Source: an uncultured Lachnospiraceae bacterium
Lineage (GTDB): Bacteria > Bacillota > Clostridia > Lachnospirales > Lachnospiraceae
Direction: 5' to 3'
Length of the DNA stretch: 64,000 nt
Assembly: GCA_945868305.1 (NCBI GenBank)
Contig: CAMBKU010000001.1
Span: forward strand, 1 to 64,000
In this document: positions 9,171 through 16,810 of the stretch, piece after piece
How positions within the stretch are numbered: position 1 is the stretch's first letter
Layout: each line of letters starts with the position of its first letter
Translations under genes and position numbers: made by a program
The notes under the pieces: model-generated
Databases searched by the model: none
What the model was told of the DNA's origin: nothing
Seen by the model: only the letters and a program-made list of their open reading frames with translations

Positions 9171-9758
9171 ATGGGAAGAAAAAGAGGTGACACGAAGAAA
9201 AGAATTATGGAAGAAGCACTGAAATTATTTTCGGTCAATGGTTTTGATGCAGTGTCAATACGAGCCATAGCAGATGCAGTGCAAATTGGAAACAGTGCAT
9301 TGTATAAGCATTTTTCCAGTAAACAGGAGATATTAGAGTCGATTGTAGAGTATTCTAAATCCTATTTTTTGAGAGTAAGCGGTGAACAGATGGAGGGGAT
9401 TGAGGATGTAGAGGGGATGAAAGAGTCATGTATCAAAATGTTTGAATTTCAGACAAAGGATGAATGGATTGTGATGTTTCGCAGACTTCTTATGATTGAA
9501 CAATTCAAGAATCCGAATATGGCAGAAATATATCGCAATTTCTTTATTGAATTGCCGTTACAATCGCAGGAGCAGCAGTTTCTGAAATTAATGGAGGCGG
9601 GAATTATGAAAAAAAAGAATGCGCGTATGCTTGCAATGGAATTATATGCCCCGTTTTTTCTGTATCACACGGTGGAGGGAAACAGACAAGATATTTTAGA
9701 ATTATTGCGATGTCATGTGCAGAATTTTTATGAGGAGAATATAATATGCCAAAAATAA
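9171..9758 (+). CDS. TetR/AcrR family regulator
   Basis: A 195-residue repressor with an N-terminal TetR helix-turn-helix (about residues 8-54, with SIRAIADAVQIGNSALYKHF) and a helical ligand-binding C-terminal half that I cannot assign to a ligand. AGAAAGGA precedes the ATG. Two matching operator sites overlap its promoter. Its end overlaps the start of the next membrane-protein gene by 13 bases, so that gene and probably the EFR1 gene are co-regulated. Confidence 0.92.
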   Translation: MGRKRGDTKKRIMEEALKLFSVNGFDAVSIRAIADAVQIGNSALYKHFSSKQEILESIVEYSKSYFLRVSGEQMEGIEDVEGMKESCIKMFEFQTKDEWIVMFRRLLMIEQFKNPNMAEIYRNFFIELPLQSQEQQFLKLMEAGIMKKKNARMLAMELYAPFFLYHTVEGNRQDILELLRCHVQNFYEENIICQK

Positions 9759-10279
9759 GAATAACAGGTGTGTTACGGATGGGTGTGGTCATTGGCTTTA
9801 TACTGACACTGTATATGGTTGAAGCGAGTTCTTTTGGAAGTGCAGCAGTAGCCATACATAATGGAGGCTATGGGACTTTTGATATGAAAAAGTACGATTA
9901 TGTAAGCGTTGTGCAGGTTTTGTCTCATATGGATTTAGAATGTGTTACGGCATATCAGAGATATTATTTGGCAGATTTTCTTTTTGTGATATGCTTTGGC
10001 TTGCTTCAATGCATGACTTCCACTGCTGTATACAGGAAAAATAAAAAGGTTTACAGAAGGATTGCGATAGGTTTACCGATTGCTCGTGGAATCTTTGATG
10101 TGATAGAGAATGTGTTGCTGTTGATAACGATTGGAAATTATCCGAAGATAAACAGGGGATTGGTTGCAGTTGCATCCATATCGACACAGTGTAAACTTTG
10201 GTGCATTCGTATCTGGATAGGAATGCTTTTGGTGGGTATTATTTACAATATTTATAAAAAAATAAATCCGGGAAACTAG
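9746..10279 (+). CDS. Four-helix membrane protein of unknown function
   Basis: A 177-residue protein with four predicted membrane segments (about 10-36, 70-92, 104-128 and 148-168). The loop between the first two carries Gly- and Tyr-rich sequence and probably faces outside. I recognise no family. It overlaps the tetR gene by 13 bases and precedes the EFR1 gene by 23, with GAGGAG before its ATG. Context suggests a target of the TetR repressor, for example an exporter part or a membrane partner of the EFR1 protein. Confidence 0.75.
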   Translation: MPKIRITGVLRMGVVIGFILTLYMVEASSFGSAAVAIHNGGYGTFDMKKYDYVSVVQVLSHMDLECVTAYQRYYLADFLFVICFGLLQCMTSTAVYRKNKKVYRRIAIGLPIARGIFDVIENVLLLITIGNYPKINRGLVAVASISTQCKLWCIRIWIGMLLVGIIYNIYKKINPGN

Positions 10280-10302
10280 TTTTTGGAAAGGAGAACAAAA
10301 AT

Positions 10303-11082
10303 ATGATTTTATATTTTTCAGGAACAGGGAATTCACTGTATATTGCAAAGAAAATGGCGGAGAAATTAAACGACAGGATTGTTTCCATTGCTGATTTGGT
10401 CAATAAAGGGCAACACAAAATTTCTGTAAAAGCAGACGAGAGCATAGGTTTTGTATATCCGGTGATTGCCTGCGCACCGCCGGATATTGTGACAAACTTT
10501 GTGAAAAAGGTAGTATTTGACGGTTATGATAATAATTACCTATATTCGGTGTATAATTGTGCCGGTTCGCCGGAATATACTTCCCGTATTATGAAAGAGG
10601 CAGGGGAAAAAGCAGGGCTTAAAATCTGCGGTTTTTTTGATGTGCTTATGCCGGGTAACTATATTACCCAAAAGAGGCATCTTCCGCCTGAAAAAGTACA
10701 GGAATATCTGGATCATTGCGATGAGAGAATAGCACAGATTGTTTCGGACGTAGAAAAACAGGTTTGTAATTATAAAAAGGAGAAACATTCCTTCTTACTT
10801 TCTTATGGTTTACATAAATTAGCTGTTTTAGAAAAGACAGAAAAGTTTATTGTTGATGATACCTGTGTTGGATGTGGAAAGTGTGCAGATATTTGTTCTA
10901 CACAGGCAATTACGATGCAGGGAAAAAAGCCAGTCAGGGAGGAAAAAAGGTGTGCCTTTTGCCTGGGCTGCGTTAATGTCTGTCCAACCAGAGCGTTGAA
11001 TGTTGGGAATAAAACTCAGGGAAATCCGCAATATATCAATCCCTATTATGATGGTAAGGCGAGAGGCGTCTGCCAATTGTGA
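10303..11082 (+). CDS. EFR1 family flavodoxin-ferredoxin fusion
   Basis: A 259-residue protein that joins an N-terminal flavodoxin-like domain (FMN phosphate loop SGTGNS at 6-11) to a C-terminal 2[4Fe-4S] ferredoxin. The cluster ligands are C188-C191-C194-C198 and C217-C220-C223-C227. This is the domain layout of EFR1 family ferredoxins, common in gut clostridia, which probably shuttle electrons from ferredoxin to an unknown acceptor. It acts in the cytosol. AAAGGAG is well placed before the ATG. It is the third gene of the TetR unit. The final codons overlap the promoter of the next tetR gene. Confidence 0.9.
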   Translation: MILYFSGTGNSLYIAKKMAEKLNDRIVSIADLVNKGQHKISVKADESIGFVYPVIACAPPDIVTNFVKKVVFDGYDNNYLYSVYNCAGSPEYTSRIMKEAGEKAGLKICGFFDVLMPGNYITQKRHLPPEKVQEYLDHCDERIAQIVSDVEKQVCNYKKEKHSFLLSYGLHKLAVLEKTEKFIVDDTCVGCGKCADICSTQAITMQGKKPVREEKRCAFCLGCVNVCPTRALNVGNKTQGNPQYINPYYDGKARGVCQL

Positions 11083-11090
11083 GATTACGC

Positions 11091-11118
11091 TTGACTTTTA
11101 TAAAATATATGGTATTCT
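11091..11118 (+). promoter_or_regulatory. Promoter of the second tetR gene
   Basis: TTGACT (11091-11096) and TATTCT (11113-11118) are 16 bases apart, 35 bases before the ATG at 11153. Confidence 0.5.
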
Positions 11119-11152
11119 AAAAAAGAATCACTGGTCTTTATTGGAGGTTGTT

Positions 11153-11719
11153 ATGCAAGTACTGAAAGATGAAATTCGGAATGGAATCATGCAGTCTGCG
11201 CTGGAGGAGTTCTATTTATATGGATATGACAAAACTTCCATGAATGCTATTGCAAAACGCTGTGGAATCAGCAAGAGTAACTTATATAATTATTTTCCAT
11301 CCAAAGAATATCTATATGATGCAATTATGGAGCCTGCAATGACAAAGCTTCGCAAGGTGGCGTATTCCCTTACGGATAAGGAGATTCTGCGATATTCAAA
11401 GGAGGAAAGACCTCAGCTTATGACATCCATGCTACAGCCCCTGCTGGTGGAATATCGAAAACAAATAGTTGTATTACTACAGACAGGCCGCAAAGAAAAG
11501 GATACTGCTTTTATAGCAGAGATTACGGAAGTTTTAGTACAATGTTTTTTTACCTTCGATGAACATAAGATGCCCAAAAAGTTTGCTTATGTTTTGACGC
11601 ACATGTTGATGGAAGGAATTGTTAAAATTATAAGTGAGACCAGCGATGAAAAGGAAATCTCGCAACAGATTTCTGCTCTTTTTCGATATCACGTATATGG
11701 AGCCAGTGGATTGGCTTAA
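11153..11719 (+). CDS. TetR/AcrR family regulator
   Basis: A 188-residue TetR-type repressor. The helix-turn-helix is at about residues 8-52, with MNAIAKRCGISKSNLYNYFP. The C-terminal domain gives no ligand clue. The ATG at 11153 is preceded by TTGGAGG; longer in-frame starts would run into the EFR1 gene and are unlikely. A terminator follows at 11735, so it may be a single-gene unit whose target is either itself or the hydrolase at 11812. Confidence 0.9.
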   Translation: MQVLKDEIRNGIMQSALEEFYLYGYDKTSMNAIAKRCGISKSNLYNYFPSKEYLYDAIMEPAMTKLRKVAYSLTDKEILRYSKEERPQLMTSMLQPLLVEYRKQIVVLLQTGRKEKDTAFIAEITEVLVQCFFTFDEHKMPKKFAYVLTHMLMEGIVKIISETSDEKEISQQISALFRYHVYGASGLA

Positions 11720-11734
11720 TAGAAAGTTACATAC

Positions 11735-11759
11735 AGGGACGATAAATAGTCCCTTTTTA
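11735..11759 (+). terminator. Terminator of the second tetR gene
   Basis: AGGGAC (11735-11740) pairs with GTCCCT (11749-11754) around an 8-base loop, followed by TTTTT. The stem is short, so read-through into the hydrolase gene is possible; I see no strong separate promoter between 11760 and 11811. Confidence 0.6.
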
Positions 11760-11811
11760 TTTAACACAATAACGACCAAGCATTCTTTATTCAGACGAAG
11801 GAGAAAAAATT

Positions 11812-12891
11812 ATGAAGAAAATAATAAAACGAATTGCAGCTATTGTTTTTGTATTGGCTGTGGCTGTTGTAACTGTTGGCTATGCTATGTTTCGCGGGGA
11901 ATTAAAGACATTAAATACAGTCACGAAAATAAGTGATTATCCCCTGTATGAGATGACATTTCAATCGAATTACTATTTGGAGGACTATATGGAAAAAGGA
12001 GCGGCAACGGATGATGAACTTGCTGAGTTTGTTACGAGAAAGATATTAAAGATATTTCCAGCTATTGAAGCAAATCCGGATGCCGCATGTAGTACATTTA
12101 GCGCAACAACGCCTGAAAATGAGGTGATTATGGCAAGAAACTTTGACTACACCCATTCAACATGTTTAATTGTACATACCAATCCGGATAATGCCTATCA
12201 TTCGGTCAGTATGGTGAATCTTTGCCATGTTGGCTATGGAGATGAAAAACAACCGGACAGTCTTGGAAATAAAATTCAGTTACTTGCCGCTCCGTATATT
12301 GTATTGGATGGTATGAACGAAAAAGGTCTTGCTCTCGGGGTTTTAGTCGTTGATGAGCAGGTTGTTCATCAGGATACAGGGAAAACGCCAGTGACTACCA
12401 CTGCCGCACTCCGTATGATTTTGGATTATTGTGCTACGGTGGAGGAAGCAATTGAACTTTTACAAACTGTAGATATGAACTCCAGTGGAAGTACAGGATA
12501 TCATTTTCAGATTACAGATGCCACAGGTGATTCCGCAGTCATTGAATACATTGACAATGAAATGCAGGTGGTTCGAAAAGAAAATCAGAGTTATCTGGCT
12601 GCTACCAATTTTACATTGTCAACGGCAGAAAAAAACGGTGGTGGGAAAGAACGCTATGAGATTATTGTGAATGAATTAGATAGAAAAAACGGTATTGTAA
12701 CCGAAGATGAAGCATTTTCAGTCTTATATGAAGCACGTTTTGATGGTGAAGCGGCTTCCGGTGGTGACACAAGCTACCGCTATTATGACAGCAAAACACA
12801 GTGGTCTGTCGTGTATAATCTGACTCAGCATACTATGAAATTGTGTGTGGGTCTTGACTATGACATGGTTTATGAATTTACAGTAGAATAA
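11812..12891 (+). CDS. Linear amide C-N hydrolase, bile-salt-hydrolase-like Ntn enzyme
   Basis: A 359-residue protein with a basic N-terminus and hydrophobic segment (about 7-27) that is a signal peptide or anchor. The rest fits the choloylglycine hydrolase/penicillin V acylase family (PF02275). The Ntn nucleophile is probably C93 (in AACSTF), with R109 and D112 in MARNFDY and N169 in GMNEKGLALG. True cytosolic bile salt hydrolases start with Met-Cys, whereas here about 92 residues precede the cysteine and would have to be removed. The substrate may be a bile salt, an N-acyl amino acid or a quorum signal. GAAGGAG lies before the ATG. Confidence 0.82.
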   Translation: MKKIIKRIAAIVFVLAVAVVTVGYAMFRGELKTLNTVTKISDYPLYEMTFQSNYYLEDYMEKGAATDDELAEFVTRKILKIFPAIEANPDAACSTFSATTPENEVIMARNFDYTHSTCLIVHTNPDNAYHSVSMVNLCHVGYGDEKQPDSLGNKIQLLAAPYIVLDGMNEKGLALGVLVVDEQVVHQDTGKTPVTTTAALRMILDYCATVEEAIELLQTVDMNSSGSTGYHFQITDATGDSAVIEYIDNEMQVVRKENQSYLAATNFTLSTAEKNGGGKERYEIIVNELDRKNGIVTEDEAFSVLYEARFDGEAASGGDTSYRYYDSKTQWSVVYNLTQHTMKLCVGLDYDMVYEFTVE

Positions 12892-12905
12892 TTAGAGAGG
12901 ATTTC

Positions 12906-12952
12906 CCCGCAGGCAATGTTTGAAAAATGAGATTTGTCTGCGGGACTTTTTT
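12906..12952 (+). terminator. Terminator of the amidase gene
   Basis: CCCGCAGGCAA (12906-12916) pairs with TTGTCTGCGGG (12934-12944) with one G-T pair, then a T6 run at 12947-12952. The convergent tetR gene ends directly after it. Confidence 0.85.
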
Positions 12953-12958
12953 ACTTTT

Positions 12959-13573
12959 CTATTCTATCAGCGATAAATAATCGAGGGTTCCGGCAGGTAC
13001 GCCAGTGCCCTTTTCTAAAAGGGAAATCAAACCTTTTAAAGTTTCCTCTGTCTCTTCTGGTGTCGAAGGTACAAGGGAATTATCCAGTTTTACTGCCAGG
13101 ACAATCAGTGCAATCTCGGCCAGTGCAGCGGGATGGTCAAAGTGAATTTCACCGCAGTCGATTCCCTGAGAAATGATTTCGGTCAAGGCAGGCTTTAGTT
13201 CAGAAACCAGATAGTTTAAATATTTTTGATGCAAAAAAGCAAGATCCTCGGCGCTTGCTGCTGAGCCGTGCTTTTGTTTTAAAAATATGGCAGATGAGTT
13301 TCTGCAGGCCTGAAAAAGCATTGCCATTCGCGTAAAAGAAGAAATATTCGTCTGCGAGGATAGATTTTTTGCAGTTTGAAGCGGACGTTCATAGCTGCGT
13401 ACAATCAATGCGTCTACAATAGCGTCTTTAGAGGGAAAGTAATAGTAAATGCTTCCTTTTCCAATACCTGCTTTACTTGCAATTTCACTTACGGAAATGT
13501 GCTGTATACTTTTTTCCTCCAGTAGCTGTTGCAAAGCATCCAATATCTTTTGTGGTTTTGTTGAATCCGGCAT
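12959..13573 (-). CDS. TetR/AcrR regulator of the SCP2-ligase operon
   Basis: A 204-residue TetR family repressor with an N-terminal helix-turn-helix (about residues 10-52, with SVSEIASKAGIGKGSIYYYF) and a helical effector domain. It is divergent from the operon that starts at 13786, and a perfect palindrome TCGACCGACGGTCGA lies just past the operon's promoter. That pairing makes it the likely local repressor. The effector is unknown; a lipid or acyl-CoA would fit the downstream genes. The tail of the protein reaches the terminator of the convergent amidase gene. Confidence 0.92.
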   Translation of the reverse strand: MPDSTKPQKILDALQQLLEEKSIQHISVSEIASKAGIGKGSIYYYFPSKDAIVDALIVRSYERPLQTAKNLSSQTNISSFTRMAMLFQACRNSSAIFLKQKHGSAASAEDLAFLHQKYLNYLVSELKPALTEIISQGIDCGEIHFDHPAALAEIALIVLAVKLDNSLVPSTPEETEETLKGLISLLEKGTGVPAGTLDYLSLIE

Positions 13574-13706
13574 ATCAAAGAGCCACCTTTCTCCCTGCTT
13601 TTGGGAATTACATTAGATAATTGTACCATAACCGTAAATCAGGAACAATAGAGAATAATTATGAAAAAAATGTAATTTTGGCGTAAGTTTTTTATATTGC
13701 TGATAA

Positions 13707-13765
13707 TTGACCAGTGTTCGAAAAACGTGTTATAATCACTTTGAAAAAAGTCGACCGACGGTCGA
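13707..13765 (+). promoter_or_regulatory. Operon promoter with TetR-type operator
   Basis: TTGACC (13707-13712) and TATAAT (13731-13736) are 18 bases apart. The 15-base palindrome TCGACCGACGGTCGA (13751-13765, perfect around a central A) sits about eight bases past the expected transcription start, so a bound repressor would block elongation. Confidence 0.8.
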
Positions 13766-13785
13766 AATGTATTTAGGAGGGTGAA

Positions 13786-14136
13786 ATGACATACGCAGAG
13801 TTTTTTTATGAGATTAAGAACAGGTTCATGGGGACGGATGTAAGTGATATTAAAGAGCATCTTGCTTATCAGTTTGCGATTGAGGACGAGGAAGCGGGAG
13901 GTATTTTTTATGTGGAAGTAAAGGAAGGCAAGCTTTTCGTAGAGCCCTATGAATATTTTGACAGAGATGCCATGTTTATCTCTGATCCGGATACACTGAT
14001 GAAAATAGCAGAAGGAAAAATGGATCCGGTGTGGGCATTTACAACTCAGAAGTTAAAAGTGGAGGGAAATTTAGACAAAGCCCTCAGACTAAAGGAATTG
14101 ATAGAATTAAAGCAAAAGAAAGCTAAGAAAAAATAA
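13786..14136 (+). CDS. SCP2 sterol-binding-like domain protein
   Basis: A 116-residue single-domain protein resembling the SCP2 fold: an acidic N-terminal helix, a beta region with a repeated hydrophobic pattern (about 40-75), and the late motif GKMDPVWAFTTQKLKVEGNL, close to the usual SCP2 ending GKxxPxxAFxxGKLKIxG. The family binds lipids or acyl chains in a hydrophobic tunnel. It is cytosolic, ends with a Lys-rich tail and opens the operon, with AGGAGGG before its ATG. A lipid-carrier role for the pathway is inferred from the neighbours. Confidence 0.8.
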   Translation: MTYAEFFYEIKNRFMGTDVSDIKEHLAYQFAIEDEEAGGIFYVEVKEGKLFVEPYEYFDRDAMFISDPDTLMKIAEGKMDPVWAFTTQKLKVEGNLDKALRLKELIELKQKKAKKK

Positions 14137-14165
14137 ATTTTACGGAATTTTATTAGGAGGAAAGC

Positions 14166-15113
14166 ATGGGAATTTTAAAAGCAGGAATCGCATGTGCAGG
14201 GGTGCTGGCAGCAGCTGGAGCAGCAGAGACAGCTTATTTTTATGGGAGAACCATGAAAAGGCAGAATGTGGATGTAGAACGTACTATTAAGATGGCAGGT
14301 ACGGACTGGTCACAGTATTCAGAAATTATGGCGGAGAGAAAAGCATTTATGCTGGCGCAGCCGCATGAGGATGTGTATCAGACATCTTTTGATGGATTGA
14401 GGCTTCATGCTGCATATTTTCCGCCAATCAAAGAAACGGAAAATAAAAATCGGGTTGTGATATGCTTTCATGGGTACACCAGCAAGGGACTAGCAGATTT
14501 TAACGGATTGACCGGTTATTATTTTAGAAAAGGATATGCCATGTTACATCCTGATGCGAGAGCGCATGGAGCAAGTGAGGGGAAATATATTGGCTTTGGC
14601 TGTCTGGATCGGAAAGATGCGTTGGGATGGATTGACTGGGTGATAAAAGAGCGTGGAGAAGATGTTGAAATTATTCTTCATGGAATTTCCATGGGCGGTG
14701 CTACAGTACTGATGGCGAGTGGTTTAAAGCTGCCTAAGCAGGTAAAAGGAATCATATCTGACTGTGGTTTTACTTCTCCTAAGGAGGTATTTACCCATGT
14801 GTTAAAAACAATGTATCATCTTCCACCGTTTCCGATTATTACGGCGGCAAACATCGTAAATAAAAAGCTGGCGGGATATGGTATGGATGAATGTAATGCC
14901 AAAAGAGAAGTGGAAAAAGCAAAAGTTCCGATTTTGTTTGTTCATGGATCAAAAGATACTTTTGTTCCGGTTAGAATGTGTCATGAACTGTATGAACATT
15001 GTGCATCACCTAAGAAAAAATTAATCGTTGAAGGTGCGGCTCATGGAGAAAGTTATTATAAAGATATGGAAGCATATGAAAATGCATTAGATGAGTTTAC
15101 AAAAGAATTGTAA
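14166..15113 (+). CDS. Membrane-anchored alpha/beta hydrolase
   Basis: A 315-residue protein with an N-terminal hydrophobic anchor (about 4-26) and an alpha/beta hydrolase fold. The nucleophile elbow is GISMGG, the acid is D in HGSKDTFVP and the base is H in AAHGESY; the oxyanion region is CFHGYTS. It resembles the YqkD/BAAT-like hydrolases. The anchor suggests action on a membrane lipid or a released acyl product. AGGAGG precedes the ATG, 29 bases after the SCP2 gene. Release or recycling of acyl groups made by the downstream ligase and carrier is a reasonable inference. Confidence 0.87.
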   Translation: MGILKAGIACAGVLAAAGAAETAYFYGRTMKRQNVDVERTIKMAGTDWSQYSEIMAERKAFMLAQPHEDVYQTSFDGLRLHAAYFPPIKETENKNRVVICFHGYTSKGLADFNGLTGYYFRKGYAMLHPDARAHGASEGKYIGFGCLDRKDALGWIDWVIKERGEDVEIILHGISMGGATVLMASGLKLPKQVKGIISDCGFTSPKEVFTHVLKTMYHLPPFPIITAANIVNKKLAGYGMDECNAKREVEKAKVPILFVHGSKDTFVPVRMCHELYEHCASPKKKLIVEGAAHGESYYKDMEAYENALDEFTKEL

Positions 15114-15133
15114 TACATCAGGGAGGAGATTGT

Positions 15134-16531
15134 GTGAAAACAAGAAAAGGTTATAAAACATACCCGTTAACAGTTGCGCAGAAATTTCATTTTTTCTATT
15201 TGGATCGTTGTCCGAAAAAAGAGGTCGTAAATGTGGGCACAAGTCTTACGATTGAATACGAGCTTGATGTTGATGCGCTGAGAGAGGCAATTTACAAAGC
15301 CTACGAGCGTTGCGAGGCAATGCGTTTGCGTTTTGCTTATGATAAGAAAGAAAAACAATGGTATCAGTATGTAGTGGAGAAAGAAGAACGGGAGATTGAA
15401 TACGTCGATTTTACCGGAAAGAGCATGGAAGAAGCAGAGAAAATCATGACGGAATGGACGTCTGTACCTTTTGAGAGGGAAGATTCTCCGTTGAATCGAA
15501 TTGTTATTATTAAAACACCTGACGGAAATCAGGGAATTTATCTTTTGGGAGATCATTTGACACTGGATGCCCAGTCTCTGATTTGTTTTATGAGAGATGT
15601 GATTGAAATTTATTGCAGTGCCAAATTCGAGGGTATCGAGTATCCAAAGGAGATGCGTTCTTATATTGAGCAGTTGGAAAAAGATTTGGCGTATGAGGAA
15701 GGAAGTAAGGCACAGCAAAGAGACAGAGAATATTTCTACAAGCAAATAGAACAGTCAGAGCCAATTTACAATGGCATCGATGGTCCGGGAGCCTTGTTGG
15801 AGGAGAGAAAGAAAAATCCAAAGGCAAGAGCAGCAAAATTCATTTCTTCAAATGTGAATTCTGCGCTTGATATTTTTCATCTGGAGGAGGAACCGACTGC
15901 CCGCCTGATGAAATTCTGCGAGCAGCAGCATGTTTCTCTGCAGTGTTTGCTCATCATGGGAATTCGTACCTATTTACAGAAAATGAACGGAAATGATGAT
16001 GTGTCTATCAATGTGGCATATGCAAGGAGAGCTACTTTAGCAGAGAAAAAGTCCGGTGGTACGCGAGTACATTCTTTTCCGTTTCGAACAATTATTTCAG
16101 AGGACACAACTTTTCTGGATGGTATTCACATCATTCGTGACGGACAAAACGAAGTTTTCAGACATACCAATTTTAATCCGGTAGAATATCGTGCATATAG
16201 AGATAAGCTGTATTCGACAGAACCGGGAAGGTCTTATGAACCGATGGCACTGACTTACCAGCCAATGACATTAAAGGAAAAGGGGCTGGACAAGCTTGGA
16301 GATATTAAGTATAAGACAAAATGGTATCCTAATGGTGCAACGCCGCAGGCAATGTATTTGACGGTTATGCATAGACCGGAGGACAATGGTCTTGATTTTA
16401 ATTTTGAGCATCAAGTGGCAGCAGTTACAAGAGAAACTTTGGAATATTTCTACTACTACATGTGCAGAATCATGTTTAAGGGAGTGGAAAAGCCATATCT
16501 GACAGTCGGTGAAATCATTAAGCTGGTATAA
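15134..16531 (+). CDS. Stand-alone condensation-domain-like acyltransferase
   Basis: A 465-residue protein with the layout of the CoA-dependent acyltransferase superfamily that contains NRPS condensation domains, PapA and alcohol acetyltransferases. The signature HHxxxDG is changed to D140-H141-L-T-L-D145-A146: the catalytic second His and the Asp are kept, but the first His and the Gly are replaced. There is no attached adenylation or thiolation domain. The substrate donor is probably the carrier protein encoded next. The GTG start at 15134 has GGAGGAG upstream. It may join an acyl group to an amine or alcohol acceptor, which is not identifiable. Confidence 0.78.
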   Translation: MKTRKGYKTYPLTVAQKFHFFYLDRCPKKEVVNVGTSLTIEYELDVDALREAIYKAYERCEAMRLRFAYDKKEKQWYQYVVEKEEREIEYVDFTGKSMEEAEKIMTEWTSVPFEREDSPLNRIVIIKTPDGNQGIYLLGDHLTLDAQSLICFMRDVIEIYCSAKFEGIEYPKEMRSYIEQLEKDLAYEEGSKAQQRDREYFYKQIEQSEPIYNGIDGPGALLEERKKNPKARAAKFISSNVNSALDIFHLEEEPTARLMKFCEQQHVSLQCLLIMGIRTYLQKMNGNDDVSINVAYARRATLAEKKSGGTRVHSFPFRTIISEDTTFLDGIHIIRDGQNEVFRHTNFNPVEYRAYRDKLYSTEPGRSYEPMALTYQPMTLKEKGLDKLGDIKYKTKWYPNGATPQAMYLTVMHRPEDNGLDFNFEHQVAAVTRETLEYFYYYMCRIMFKGVEKPYLTVGEIIKLV

Positions 16532-16563
16532 GCAGGAAAAAGCAAAGAAAAGAGGAAAAAAGT

Positions 16564-16791
16564 ATGTTTGAAAAATTAGTAGATATTATTGTAAATTATG
16601 TTGAAGTTGATAGGGCGGATATCAAGCCGGAATCCCGTTTCATGGAAGATTTGGGATTTACCTCTTTCGATTTTATGAGTATGCTTGGCGAAATTGAAGA
16701 TGAACTTGAGGTGGAAATTGAGCAGGAAGATATTGCAGAAATCCGCACGGTGCAGGAAGCAGTGGATTATTTGGAGAAACTTTCAAATTAA
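16564..16791 (+). CDS. Acyl carrier protein, atypical DSL motif
   Basis: A 75-residue acidic carrier protein. The phosphopantetheine site is probably S34 within LGFTSFDFMSM, where the usual D-S-L is T-S-F. Helices II and III are recognisable (FDFMSMLGEIEDELEVEIE and TVQEAVDYLEKL). It lies between the condensation-like gene and the acyl-AMP ligase, so it is very likely the dedicated carrier of this operon and not the fatty-acid synthesis AcpP. GAGGAAAA precedes the ATG. Confidence 0.88.
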   Translation: MFEKLVDIIVNYVEVDRADIKPESRFMEDLGFTSFDFMSMLGEIEDELEVEIEQEDIAEIRTVQEAVDYLEKLSN

Positions 16792-16810
16792 AAAAGAGGA
16801 GGAGAAGGTT

